A stretch of DNA of 64,000 bases from Geosiphon pyriformis (Eukaryota; Glomeromycota; Glomeromycetes; Archaeosporales; Geosiphonaceae): the NCBI GenBank assembly GCA_016748015.1, contig JAAOMT010000553.1, positions 80,533 to 144,532 of the forward strand. Direction: 5' to 3'. Numbering within the stretch: position 1 is the stretch's first letter; every line of letters begins with the position of its first letter. The translations under genes were made by a program, and so were the position numbers. This document shows, in pieces, positions 36,395 through 47,070 of this stretch. The notes under the pieces are model-generated. The model ran no database searches, was not told the DNA's origin, and was given only the letters and a program-made list of their open reading frames with translations.

Positions 36395-37271
36395 TATTAC
36401 AAGTAATTATTTGGAGTGTTGAAACAAATAACAAACCCATAACTTGGTGCTTAATAGCTAGAAATATTGGTAATTCTAAAGATTTTGAAGTTTAAAGATT
36501 TTGGTTAAGTCTTTTATATAATAAACAGAGATTTAATTGATGATTTCTTCTGTAAATTTTTTTCTTCAATGTGGTGACTAGTTTATTCTGACAGTTGTGC
36601 TTTTTTGTTAAGCTATTTTTAAATTTTTATTCTTGTTCCTAAGTCTTTTATCAGACTATTCTTAATGTCAAATATTTAATGCTTAATTTTTTTAATTAAT
36701 TAATAAACAACAAAGAAATAAAACAAAAGAAAAGAAAATAAAATAAAATAAGAAAATAAGAAATTAGTATTTTATTAATAGTCATAATCAAAAACTATTG
36801 GTTCAGTATGATTAAGTATTAAATTTTATTAACATTTCATGTTAATAGTGTGGAATAGATTAATATTTTTTTAATCAAGTAATAATAACATAAATTTGGA
36901 TAATAATAGATGTTTTATTACTATAAGTATAATTCCATTTTAAGTTATAGAAAACTATCTTTTAAAAAGAAGAATATTGTTGTTTTAAATTAATCTGAAC
37001 TCTATTGAATACTTTTTCTGTTTTAATACTCTTATTATATATTTATATTTATGTTATATGAGATTTCTTGAAATCTTTCAATTTTTTTAAAAAGAATTCT
37101 GAGATTTTGGAATTTTGAAATCTTGCAATTCTTTAAAAGGAATCTTAAAATTCTGAAATTCTGAAATTCTGCAATTTTTCAAGAGGAATTTTAGAATTTC
37201 TTTTTTTATTATATTTATTTCTAATTGGCTATTTTATTTATTATTATAATTCCTAATTTTTATGAGTAATA
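36395..37271 (-). repeat. LTR A, 5' LTR of the internally deleted element
   Basis: An 877-bp LTR with TATTACAAGTAATT and TGAGTAATA ends, bordered inside by the primer-binding-site-like sequence and outside by LINE RT sequence. It carries short tandem variants of GAATTCTGAAATTC-type units near 37.1-37.2 kb, which account for its extra length compared with the partner LTR. Confidence 0.8.
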
Positions 37272-40200
37272 TTAGATAAAGTAAAGTCTAAGGTAAATAA
37301 TATTATAGTAGAATAAACAAGAAAGCAGAAAATCTCTTTGGCTAATTTGTGGGCTTATTAATATGTTCTTTTGGGACATGTAAGAGATAATGCTTTTTCT
37401 GGCATAATAAACAACATTAGTTTAAGAAAATTGATTTTGATAGTTAATGAGTTATTTGATAAAAAAGCCACTGGTCTTTTCAGTATATTGAATAAGCTGT
37501 AAAAATACTATGATAATAAAATAATAAGATGCTTTTTGAATCTACTGAATTTTTGTCTTAGGCTTGGTAATATTTCAGAGACTTGGTAATATTCCAAATC
37601 CTTAAAAGAAGACATAGATTTCAATAATTTTCAAGTTTTATAAATAAGATAATATTTTGACTAACACAAAGTCTATGATATTAATTAAAACTACAAGAAA
37701 GATTTTGTTTAAGATTCTATTGAATTGAATCTTGTTTGTTTGTAGCAAGCTTAACATTTTGCATGGTAATAATTTTTCAGTTTTGAAGAGTATTTTAATT
37801 CAGTCTTCTATGTTTGTTATTGATTTAATAATAGAAAATACTCTAAAAAAAAGTCAAAAAATCTGGTTGGTTTTACAAAATATGCACAAAGTCTATGATT
37901 CAGTTGGGTAATATCATTTGAGATCTAGTTTGAAACATATCAAAATATGTGACAGATTTATCAAGTTTTTTGGAAATATTCATAAAAACAAAGTTAATAA
38001 AGTAATGACTAATTTTGACCTTTTAAATAACCATATAATTTATGATAAACTAAATTAGGATGAAGTTTTTTTACCACTTCTTTGGAAAATTTTTTATGAT
38101 TTTTTGTTGTGTAAAATTAAAAAATATGAATATTTGTGTAAATATAGTATTAACTTTAATTTTGTGACAAAAACAGACAGAGTGAAGATTAATAAAAGTA
38201 TTTCCTTATTTTTTGCAGCTGGTGTTTTTGTTAATGACACAATATGAATAAAAAATGGTCAGATATTGACACAATATATTTTAAATATTACAAGTAAATT
38301 CTTCTGAATTAATAATATTTCTATCAATAATGACAAAACAGTGACTATTCTCATTAATCAGAGAGTAACAAAAACTTTTTTGTGTATTAGTAATTAACTA
38401 ATTTTTATAGTCAAATTTGGTGAATTTTATAAATATCTAGGTATTTTTTTATCAACAGAAGACTTATTCAAGCCAAGTTTTACTAAAACATACTCAAATG
38501 TCAAGTTTTTTTTAAATATGGTTCTTAAAAAAGTATTGTCAAATAAGCAGTTTTTTTATTTAGTTTTAGCAGTTTTGCAGTCTATAATTAGTTACTAAAC
38601 ACAATTCAGTTTTGTATCTAAGAGCATATGTCATAAATAGAATATTATAATAAGAAAAAAACTTAGATTTAAAGCCAATTTGTCAAAAAATTTTCTTAAT
38701 AAAGCTTTATACTACTTGTTTCTATATAGTTTAAAATCTTTTAAGCAAGTGCAAGTAAAAGTTCAGATAGCTTTAGTGGTTAGATTCTTTAATACTGCTG
38801 GAATTTTTGGCCAATTGTTTAAGCATTATGTTTTGGATTTGCAAGTTTTGGGGTGAACATCTTTGAATTTTTTACAATACTTAGTCAAGTTAAAAATCAA
38901 TCTAATAAACAATTTTTTAGTAAAAGTTATCAGAATTTTTTTGGACACTAAAATCTCTTTGGCCAATAATCTGCTTAATGTATTTCATAAGTCTGGCCAT
39001 TTTTTAATGTTCAAAATATTGGAAAATGCCTATTATTTTGATGTGATGCATTTTTTAAAATATTTTAGTTTTGTCTTTAAAGACTGTTTAATAAACAAGC
39101 ATGATTTGGTTATAAATTGAAAAACTTTTCAATATTAAAAAGATTAAGCCTAAGAGATTTGATGCTATTATGGTTTAAAAAAATATTAGTATATATAAGC
39201 AATCTTCTTGTTAAGTTTAATGAGACTGCTGTTAATTTAGTTTGTTCAAATTTTTTTAACTTAACTAAATTCTTAGATGTTTGTAAATATTTGTATAAAT
39301 TGTGGTCTGGATTAATTAACATTTATATTAATGGTTTATTGAGAGATCTAAATACAACAAAAATAGCTAGTGGAATAACAGCTTATTTTTCTAATATTAA
39401 AATGGGTATAGATATAAAGATGCATGGAATTTTATCTTCAACATTGTTAGAACTACAGACAATTATCTTGATCTTAAAGTATGCTCTCTTATCTTATTTG
39501 GTAGTTTTGTATATAAATAACTAAGTAACTATAAATATGTGTATATTAGAACTTAAGCTTTGTCAATCTGATTTTCAAAACAAATATTAAATAAAAAAAT
39601 ATTATATAATTAATTTGATTAGATTAAAGAACATTTCTGTAAAGTGAATAAAAATAAAAAACTATTTTAAAGATTTAAGCAATAATTGAGCAGATGTTTT
39701 TGCTTGTGCTGCTGTATAGTCATGTTTGACTCTTTTTATTAAAATTCATAAGAAGATTTTAATAACAAATAGTCAAGTAGTTTTAGAAAATACTTGTTAT
39801 TTTGTTTGTAATATTTATTAAATTGTTTGTTGTGTTCAATGAAAAGTGAGTCCTAATGTGGAGGTTTTAAATGATTTGCTTGTCCAGTGTATTGATTAAA
39901 AATGTATTGTTTTAGTTTGGCATCTAGACTCTCACATGTTGGCTGAATTTACAAGTAAAAAGTCAATTGCTTTGTACACATATTTGATAAAAGCTGTTCA
40001 CAAGAGATTACTGGTTGCTGTTTGTAAAAAACTTTATAATAAAAATTACCTAAACATTTTGTGCTTAATGTATGATAATATCAAGTTGTCTAATTATGCT
40101 TTTACTTGTTTTAAAAATGTTTTTATGTACTCTAATATTCTTTTTGGTTATATTAAACTGTGGAAATCTTTAGTAGAAGATTGGTTTGTATAATTATCTT
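37272..40200 (+). pseudogene. LINE ORF2 RT, RNase H and C-terminal knuckle (decayed)
   Basis: Continuation of the LINE after the LTR element. RT: DKKATGLFSILNKL, TRKILFKILLN-type text, motif A HKVYDSVG (Asp kept), motif C GVFVNDTI followed by TGA where the 19.8-kb copy has Trp. Connection: ISNLLVKFNETAVNLVC at 39.2 kb. RNase H: NIYINGLLRDLN (Asn for first Asp), SSTLLELQTI, then LVVLYINN for the third box. The knuckle near 40.07 kb is CLMYDNIKLSNYAFTC. Open frames at 38863, 39117 and 39936 are pieces of this one gene. Confidence 0.75.
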
Positions 40201-40749
40201 TGATATTGAACACTCTTTTTTCAGAAGCTTCAGATGTTAATATTTATGCAGTCTTGTATAAAAGTTTTGTTTTTAAGAAATAAATAGATAAGATGGTATT
40301 AATTTTTGTTAATAGAAAAAGAATAGAGTCTGTAATAGTTAATTTTATTTATTATTTAACTAATAAACATTATAGTAAGTTGTGATTATTAAGATCCAAG
40401 TTTAAGACAGACATAAAAAAGAATGATTTGGTCTATAATATTAGAATAATATTTGATTTGTTATATAATTGTCTAGTTTTTTGTCTAAAGAGATGGTCTA
40501 TTTATTTGGTATTTTTGAATCTTTTACTGTTAATTTTGGTTTGCATAGGTTATGTTGTTTTTTTTTTTATATGAATAATAGTGTAAAAGTTTTTGTAAGT
40601 GTATAGTGTTGTTTTAATTAGTCTAAGTGGCTGGTTATATATAGGAAGTATATAAGTTATATTTAGTTTAATTTATCCATTTGTTTCTGTATATTAAGTA
40701 GTAATTAGATTGTATTTATTAAATAAATAAATAAATTTTTTAATTATAG

Positions 40750-43030
40750 TTATTAATAAGATATTAATTTCTATTTTATTTTTATTTTTATTTTTTTTGT
40801 TTTATTTTGTTTTATATTAATTAATTAATTAATTAAAAAAAAGTACTAAAATTATGATATCAATAATTATTTGATAAAAAATATTAAAAAAATATAATAT
40901 ATAAGTATAAAAACTAAAATTGCTTATTAAAAGAGTGAAAACCACCAGAATAAATTGGCTATTATACTAAAAAAGTTAAATATTAAGTATTATTTGTTAT
41001 TATCTTAAATTATACAAAAAATTTCAATTTAAAATCTTTAAAAAATTTTTAAATTAACAAATTAATAAACTCAAATATTAAGTTACAAAAAACTTCAATA
41101 ATTTTAATATTTAATGCTTTTTATAAAATATAATTTACAAAGAAGAGAAATACTATTAACTTAATTAGCAAAAGTAACAAAACTAAAAACTATAAAAATC
41201 AATTATTTAAAATTTACAAGTTTTATTTTAATATTACCAGAAACATTTAAAATTAACCAATAATAGTTTATTAACAGAATTAACTTTTAATTTTTATGTT
41301 AATAAAAACTCTAAATATAGATTTTTATTTTAGAATAATTTTAGAATTTAAAGCTTACTTAGAAAATATAAAAAATATTTTAAAAGATTTTAGTCTTAAT
41401 TATTAATGTTTTTACTATTATAATTATTGTTATTAAGACTTAATTTCAGCTTTTTTAATAATTAAACAAATACTAAGTCTGAAAAAAAAACCAAAATCAA
41501 AAAATACTTAAAAAAAACCTGAGTTTAAATCTTGTTGCACTATAAACTCTGGCCATTTAAAATTCAAAATTAATTCAAAATTTAATAAATCCAATTCTGT
41601 TAATAAATCTATTAATATTATTAATTATTATAGTTTTATTAATTTTATTATTAATACTTATACTTTTTTTAGCAATAGCATTAATAATATATACTTTAAT
41701 TACTAAATTAAAAAAATTTACCAATAAAAAAACAATATTTAAGTTTAATTTAATAATATAAAAAAAACTATTGTTGTTAATAATTAAAATAACACTAAAG
41801 TTTTATAAATAATTTTGTATTTTCTATAAAATATTACAAATTTATAATATTAAAGTTTTATTGTAAAATCTAATATGTTTAATGTTTTTAAAACTGTATT
41901 TTTTTAATATTTTAACAATCAAAACAATTTTATCTAATTGTAAAAACATTTTAACACAATTAAATAAAAAAATAATAAAACAATTGTTATTTATTTGAAA
42001 TGTTTTTATTATTATTTGCATTAAATTTAAGTAATTAATCTTAACTATTATATTATATTGCAAATTCTAAATCAATTTATTAAAAAATAATACAATAATA
42101 TTTTTTAATAAATATATCTAATATATTTAAACAATTTTCAAATAGCAATTATATTAGTAAGAAATTTTAAATTGGCCAAACTCAAGACTAATTATATTTA
42201 AGTTATTAATCTAAAATAAATAAATTATTTGGACTGAATATTAAATTAAAACAATTCAATAATACAATTAATCAAAAATTAAAAAGATATTTAATTAATA
42301 ATTAAGCTATATATTAATTTTTTTAATATTATAAAAATAAATAAAACAATAATTATTTCCAAAATCAATTATAATTATTATTTTCTAATTAGTTATAACA
42401 ACAAAAAACCCAAATCTGCAATTATTGTTACAAACAAAACCATATTAAAATTAATTGCTATTTATAGTTAAATAATTAAAAATTGAAAAATTAATATCAA
42501 AAATTTAAATATAAGTTTTAAACTCCAAATTATAGATTTGAAGTTTTGTAAGAATAATATCAATTATTACAATATTATATACAAATATTTTAACAACAAT
42601 TCCAATTACAACTAGTTTACTTACTATATTTTTAATTACAGTTATAAATTACTTATTAATTATTATTCTGAAAATCAGTATTATAATTACAATTCTTAAT
42701 TCAAACCCAAAATCTGAGATTTTAAACTATTCAACAGAACTGGTAATTGGCAATGATTATCAACTGATTTCCAATGTTAACTTACAAACAGAAAACCATG
42801 CCAAAAATTCAGGAAATATACAGTTACAATTTTTGAATTTTTAGAACTATATAAGTTTTCTTATTATAACTAAAAGCCAGCCATCCAACAACAATTACAG
42901 TAATAACATTATTTTATCTGCAACCATCACTGAAAACAGCACTCTTACTGCTATCTTCCCATTTAAACTAAAAAAAAAACAAAATGTCTCTTTAATGGAA
43001 CCACTTTAAACTCTAACAAACCACTGTTAT
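40750..43030 (+). mobile_element. Highly decayed LTR A element, 5' half (LTR, gag, protease start)
   Basis: From 40.75 to about 41.10 kb, text follows the second half of LTR A (AAGTACTAAAATTATGATAT, ATTTGATAAAAAATATT, CCAGAATAAATTGGC). A primer-binding-site relic TTTAATGCTTTTTATAAAAT follows. Gag can be read at 42.06-42.31 kb (ILNQFIKK, VRNFKLAKLKTNYI, matching ILNQFIKD and ARNFEAAELEANYI), and the protease prodomain at about 42.9 kb (IILSATITENSTLTAIFPF). It stops at the border of the palindrome. The oldest LTR-element copy in the window; a minus-strand frame at 41842-42063 is a shadow. Confidence 0.65.
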
Positions 43031-43062
43031 CTATTTTTATAATATTTTGTTGAATGTTTCAG

Positions 43063-43555
43063 AGATTACAATTCAATTTGTGTACATTAGAAAATTTAAT
43101 AAATGATATTTTTTTATTTTTGTTGTTTTGTTAGAGTTCGTGTACAAACAAGATTTTTCTCAAAGTTATACTGATTTTCACATATAGGTCGCCTTCTTTT
43201 CCTCGCATGTTTCTGTTCAATTTCGCAACTTTCATACACAGCAAAACTCAAAAACTCAGCACCATCCAACTTGCTATATGTTTTGATGAGCTGGTTTAAC
43301 TCATCTCGTAACATAACCATAAGCTTTAGCTTGTCAAGCCATTGTTTACTTTTACAAGCTTCTGGCTTTCCATTCTTGATTCCACCAGATACCTCACCAT
43401 GCACAATTTGCAATACATAATTAGAGTTTTCCAAGGTAATTTTGAAATCAACCTTGTGCCCAATTTTTGCTTTTTTCTCAGGACTTGTATCACTGTTTTT
43501 AGCGTCAGAACTCGAAACAAAAATTATTTTAGTTCTTAAATTATTAACCGTTTTT
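43063..43555 (-). repeat. Left arm of a large palindrome
   Basis: About 490 bp that is the reverse complement, at roughly 95% identity, of 43997-44503. Outer end: TTAGAAAATTTAATAAATGA on the plus strand; inner end: the CCGTTTTT run. The spacer of about 440 bp contains an LSU rRNA fragment. The arm carries a copy of an unrecognised gene. Confidence 0.9.
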
Positions 43556-43655
43556 CAAATATAAAATCACCTATACTTACCCATTCCAGTAGCAATGCGT
43601 CATCACCACTATCATTGAGAATTGTATTGATTAAAGGATAGTACAGTGCAATCGG
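43114..43655 (-). pseudogene. Unrecognised gene, left palindrome copy (exon A kept, splice acceptor lost)
   Basis: On the minus strand a short exon (about 43655-43581: ALYYPLINTILNDSGDDALL, ending EW) is followed by a good donor GTAAGT. The main exon runs from about 43510 to 43117 (SDTSPEKKAKIGHKVDFK, WLDKLKLMVMLRDELNQLIK, KHARKRRRPI) and ends in TKQQK. It is basic near the C-terminus (ARKRRRP), which could be a nuclear signal. Compared with the right copy it lacks 24 bp containing the probable acceptor (TTTCAAAG) and the first eight codons of the main exon. Exon A runs into the rRNA fragment, so the true start is missing. I do not recognise the family. Confidence 0.6.
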
Positions 43656-43752
43656 GGCCGGATCGCGACCGTTGCGCTCTCGAAGAGTCGAGTTGTTTGG
43701 GATTGCAGCTCTAAATGGGTGGTAAATTCCATCTAAGGCTAAATATGGGCGA

Positions 43753-43786
<34 letters not shown>

Positions 43787-43975
43787 ATGAAAAGCACTTT
43801 GAAAAGAGAGTTAAACAGTAGGTGAAATTGTTGAAAGGGAAACGATTGAAGCCAGTCGTGCCGGCGTGAAATCAGCCTCGTGATCTGAAATCGGTTCGTC
43901 CGGTGTCAGAAAATTGGGTGCATGGACTGCATGATTTTCAGACATATCGTTTTTGAGAGGATAGCTCGTTCATCT
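43650..43975 (+). rRNA. Fragment of large-subunit (28S) rRNA gene, D1-D2 region, not functional
   Basis: Unmistakable conserved LSU text: GAGTCGAGTTGTTTGGGATT, GGGTGGTAAATTCCATCTAA, GACCGATAGCGAACAAGTAC, GAGGGAAAGATGAAAAGCAC, TTGAAAGGGAAACGATTGAA, AAATCAGCCTCGTGATCTGA. It covers only about 320 bp of the 5' part of LSU. Differences at highly conserved sites (AAATATGGGCGAGAG for AAATATTGGCGAGAG; AACAGTAGGTGAAATTG for ACAGTACGTG) suggest a decayed copy. There is no flanking SSU, 5.8S or further LSU. It sits exactly in the spacer of the palindrome. Confidence 0.92.
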
Positions 43976-43996
43976 GTGTATATAGGGTAAATTAAT

Positions 43997-44503
43997 AAAA
44001 ACGGTTAATAATTTAAGAGCTAAAATAATTTTTGTTTCAAAGGGTGAAGTCGTTTCTTGTTCGAGTTCTGACGCTAAAAACAGTGATACAAGTCCTGAGA
44101 AAAAAGCAAAAATTGGGCACAAGGTTGATTTCAAAATTACCTTGGAAAACTCTAATTATGTATTGCAAATTGTGCATGGTGAGGTATCTGGTGGAATCAA
44201 GAATGGAAAGCCAGAAGCTTGTAAAAGTAAACAATGGCTTGACAAGCTAAAGCTTATGGTTATGTTACGAGATGAGTTAAACCAGCTCATCAAAACATAT
44301 AGCAAGTTAGATGGTGCTGAGTTTTTGAGTTTTGCTGTGTATGAAAGTTGCGAAATTGAACAGAAACATGCGAGGAAAAGAAGACGACCTATATGGAAAA
44401 TCAACATAACTTTGAGAAAGATCTCGTTTGTACACGAACAAAACAAATAAAAAAAATATCATTCATTAAATTTTCTAATGTGCATAAATTGAATCAATTA
44501 TAA
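43997..44503 (+). repeat. Right arm of a large palindrome
   Basis: Inverted partner of 43063-43555. It differs by a few substitutions, an extra 24 bp near 44041-44064 and a 1-bp deletion near 44394. Its outer border is about 20 bp upstream of the start codon of the Sos7-like gene. Confidence 0.9.
44042..44450 (+). pseudogene. Unrecognised gene, right palindrome copy (acceptor kept, C-terminal frameshift)
   Basis: The main exon starts after the probable acceptor TTTCAAAG with GEVVSCSSSDAKNSDTSPEK and continues (HKVDFKITLENSNYVLQIV, SKQWLDKLKLMVMLRDELNQ, YSKLDGAEFLSFAVYESC, KHARKRRRPI). After RRRPI the copy has lost one base (TATGGAAAA against TATGTGAAAA on the left), so the end reads WKINITLRKIS instead of CENQ-NFEK. 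No upstream exon is present: the sequence before the intron is LSU-fragment flank. Family unknown; predicted soluble, Lys-rich, no membrane segment. Confidence 0.6.
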
Positions 44504-44525
44504 TTACCTAATACGCGTCACCCAA

Positions 44526-46197
44526 ATGGAAAAACAAACTGAGACCACAAACCATTTTTCGGTTGAAATTCCGTTAGATTTTCAAGAAATTCAATAGTAA
44601 GCCTTTTCACTTCTTTCACTGCTGTTAACTTTTACAAGGACATGAATTGTGAATATTTCAACTTTGATCTTTAAAAGACGAATTTTATAGTACTATAGAC
44701 TCTTTCCGTAACACCAAACCTTATTCCTTCAAACTTCGCGATGATTTTTATCAACAGCTTGTTGCTGAAAGGGTGGAAGCAGGTGGTGATGGTAGTTCTC
44801 TTGCTCTTCAAACCTTGCAAGACCCAAGAAAATATTTCTCAGATTTTAAAAATTCCAAGGTTTCACATTCCAAGAATCTCAGTCCTCACAACGCTGCGCT
44901 ATCCAGTGAAAATATTTTTTGATATTTTTTTGATCAATGTCTAGGAACGATGTTCAAAGTTACGCTTCAATCATATTGAATTGGAGACGCGTGACCGTTT
45001 TGTCAAAGTAATTCTTGATGGGCAGCCACAAAAAGTAGATTATGGTGGTGACCAGATCATGGACCTACAATTGAAGTCACAGACGGTGATGGTGGAGCAA
45101 AAGGATATAGTCGAATTGGGTGATTATATATTTACACAACGCAAATAATGTTCTTCCCAAATTGATGACAAGCTCAAACTTTTAATTTTAGAACAGTACG
45201 ATGCTTTAAAGAAAAAGAATTGGAAAGAAATGAAAATCCATTTTCAAAATATTGAAAATGAGATTGAAGCCGTGGCAAACGCGTTTTCAAATGGTATTCT
45301 TACGTTAATTTGTTAGAGCCTGACTTTAATAAAGGGCCCACCCTAGAGCACTATCATTAATATTTAGTATACCCCTTTTCGGATTTATCCATGGGTACTT
45401 ATCTATTTTCAAAAAGGAAATGATAAAGTACCTCAAGTATTCGTGGCAGTGCTCTATGTTAATTAATTAACGTGTTATGCAATATAATCTTAAATTGGAC
45501 GCTAACAATTAATTGGAATTTCAGAATATGAAAAGCTGTCAATAGATATTGAAGAAGCGGCTAAACTGCTGAATGAAACCGAACAAATAGTGAGGGATTC
45601 AAGTATTTTTAACATTGATAAAAACTCGAAAATCATCCAATGTTTCCTGAATTTAAGGAACGCGAATTAGAAAATATCAATACGGCAATCAGCAAACAAA
45701 GCGTAAGTGTTTTTCGTTGCTCTCGTATCATTCAAAGAATATTGAGACTATATCTACTCTTATAGAAAATAACAGTATCAGAGGCGCAACGTATTTTGGA
45801 GAATCAGGTGAGTAATTAGTTTAACCCATTTCAAAAATCTTTTTTTTTTTGAGAAAAAATCTAATTATATTCCATTAGACGGATCAACTTCAACAAATCA
45901 ATAAAGCAATACGTGATTGTAACAGGGAGATCAGTGATCTCAACTGTCAGTATGAAGCGTTAGAAACAGAGGCTGCAGAACTCGCTATGCTGCAAAACTC
46001 CGAAGAAAAGCGCGCTTCTGATGCTGCTAAGAAAGCCGAGATGAAAGATGTACAGCTTGAGGAAATGTATAATTGGTATGTATTCGTTTTTCTCAGAACA
46101 TTTAGAAACAGGTTATCAAAATAAAATCACCCATGTTCTCTTCATCAGGTATGTTGCAAGCATGGGGATTTACCGAAAATTATTAGATATTCATTAG
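44526..46197 (+). CDS. Sos7-like kinetochore protein (9 exons, coiled coil)
   Basis: Predicted 304-residue coiled-coil protein. Exons by eye: 44526-44596, 44691-44859, 44945-45119, 45192-45293, 45525-45589, 45658-45702, 45766-45807, 45879-46075, 46149-46197. The best family clue is SKLRFNHIELETRDRFVKVI, followed by long coiled coil (ENEIEAVANAF, LSIDIEEAAKLLNETEQI, RELENINTAISKQS, QQINKAIRDCNREI) and an end VQLEEMYNWY. This resembles the fungal kinetochore protein Sos7 as I recall it (KLRF.Y.E..TK..FLRAI; LEE...WY), a partner of the KNL1/Spc7 kinetochore scaffold. The fourth intron is long (231 bp). An alternative is to read 45590-45657 as exon, which gives HPMFPEFKERELE but needs a frameshift. 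After the stop, the same frame stays open to 46425, so the C-terminus could be longer. Function is inference. Confidence 0.62.
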
Positions 46198-46425
46198 TCG
46201 GCAATAATTCAAGCAAAGAAACGTGAAGCTCATTTAATGGTATATTTGACAAGTATAAATTCGGTGAATCGATCGATAAGTAAAAGGGGGGGATTTCTAG
46301 AACAAATCGTTGTTACCATAAAATTGGTTCGTGACCAAGCGATTAACTTTCAAAGGAAGAATTATGTATTTGCTAGAGCGGGTATTAATCTAAGATCAAG
46401 AAAATGTTTCAAAAGCCAACCATGA
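46198..46425 (+). other. Open region downstream of the Sos7-like stop (possible C-terminal remnant)
   Basis: Directly after the TAG, the frame stays open (SAIIQAKKREAHLMVYLTSI, IVVTIKLVRDQAINF) up to a TGA at about 46425. It contains a G7 run that may mark an indel. It may be former C-terminal coding sequence of the Sos7-like gene or simply its 3' region; no domain is recognised. Confidence 0.35.
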
Positions 46426-46439
46426 TCTTATTCAATTGA

Positions 46440-46570
46440 TTAAATTTTTTTTTATTTTAACGAATATGACCCAATCATTACTTATTACAATACAGCCCAA
46501 AATGAGTGTGGCTCATGCGTTTTTTACACGTGATCACCCACCCGAGCCGATCAGAGCTACACTGCACCAC
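46440..46570 (-). mobile_element. LINE 3'-end fragment (dead-on-arrival copy)
   Basis: The plus strand begins with a T-rich run and AACGAATATGACCCA, then CGTTTTTTACACGTGATCAC and CGAGCCGATCAGAGCTACAC. The LINE at 19.8 kb has the same succession (AACGAGTGAGGTCC, GTTTTCTACACGTGACCAGC, CGGGCCAGTCAGGACTACAC). So this is the last ~130 bp of a minus-strand LINE with its A-tail, severely 5'-truncated. It lies just downstream of the Sos7-like gene. Confidence 0.75.
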
Positions 46571-47070
46571 CACAAATCAACAGACAAATTAGAAACCAAA
46601 GTAATATTCTTTCTATATTCAAAAAAGCCTTTAACATTAAAAATCACAAAATTATCATTAATACTTAAATTTTTTTCCATATATTATCTTAAACTTAAAA
46701 TTAAGCAGCCAAATTTACTTTTTATAAGCCAAAACATTAGTGTTTTCAAATCTATTTAAAGAATTAAAAAACCAAATTCTAAAAATAAAACAATATTATA
46801 AATAGATTTATCAAATTATGTTTTGTAATTTAATACTAATAATTTTTAATAATTTTTAAAGATTTTGATAAATTTAAAATTTTATTTTTGAGTTTTTTTG
46901 TATAAAAAACAGAAAATTAAATATTTTGTTAATAATTGTAATTAAAAATTATTTATTTTCTATAATAAAGTTTTTGTAATTATGTTTTTAATTTTTGGAT
47001 TTTTTAAAAAACAATACAAATAAATAGATATTTTAACAATATTAAATAAAATTCTTTTTATTTTTTATAT
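46571..47070. other. AT-rich spacer
   Basis: Between the LINE fragment and the next LINE leader there is only AT-rich sequence with short frames; no gene or repeat is recognised. Confidence 0.5.

Larger units (their letters stand above)
31177..37271 (-). mobile_element. Internally deleted LTR A element (gag-protease-part of dUTPase) inserted in the LINE
   Basis: Complete element borders: LTRs at 31177-31954 and 36395-37271, flanked by CTAG and TTAG (4-bp duplication, one C-to-T change). Inside, in minus-strand order: a primer-binding-site-like TTTGGTGCTTCTTG directly after the 5' LTR, leader, gag (36.0-33.4 kb, split by a solo LTR B), protease (33.3-32.6 kb), first part of dUTPase (32.36-32.0 kb). 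RT, RNase H and integrase are missing: the dUTPase frame passes directly into the last codons of the 3' ORF (RDFNRA, stop). A non-autonomous deletion derivative. Confidence 0.85.
26060..40745 (+). mobile_element. LINE copy fragmented by three LTR insertions (ORF1-EN-RT-RNase H-tail)
   Basis: One plus-strand LINE can be followed across 14.7 kb: 5' leader with a hairpin relic (26.06-26.2 kb); ORF1 start MSKKKA at 26206; a solo LTR B; the rest of ORF1 to about 29.0 kb; endonuclease 29.0-29.7 kb; RT start to 30.02 kb; a solo LTR A; RT 30.87-31.17 kb; a 6.1-kb LTR element; RT 37.27-38.4 kb; connection and RNase H 38.4-39.75 kb; zinc-knuckle remnant near 40.07 kb; 3' tail similarity at 40.63-40.74 kb. 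Removing the insertions restores collinearity with the LINEs at 19.8 and 58.6 kb. Dozens of stops; dead. Confidence 0.85.

Noticed and set aside
43650-43975. Functional rRNA gene
   Set aside because: Only ~320 bp of LSU, with changes at universally conserved positions and no flanking rDNA.
45590-45702. Frameshift in the Sos7-like gene
   Set aside because: A phase-0 GTGAGG...TTTAAG intron at 45590-45657 keeps the frame open without invoking a mutation; left as an alternative.
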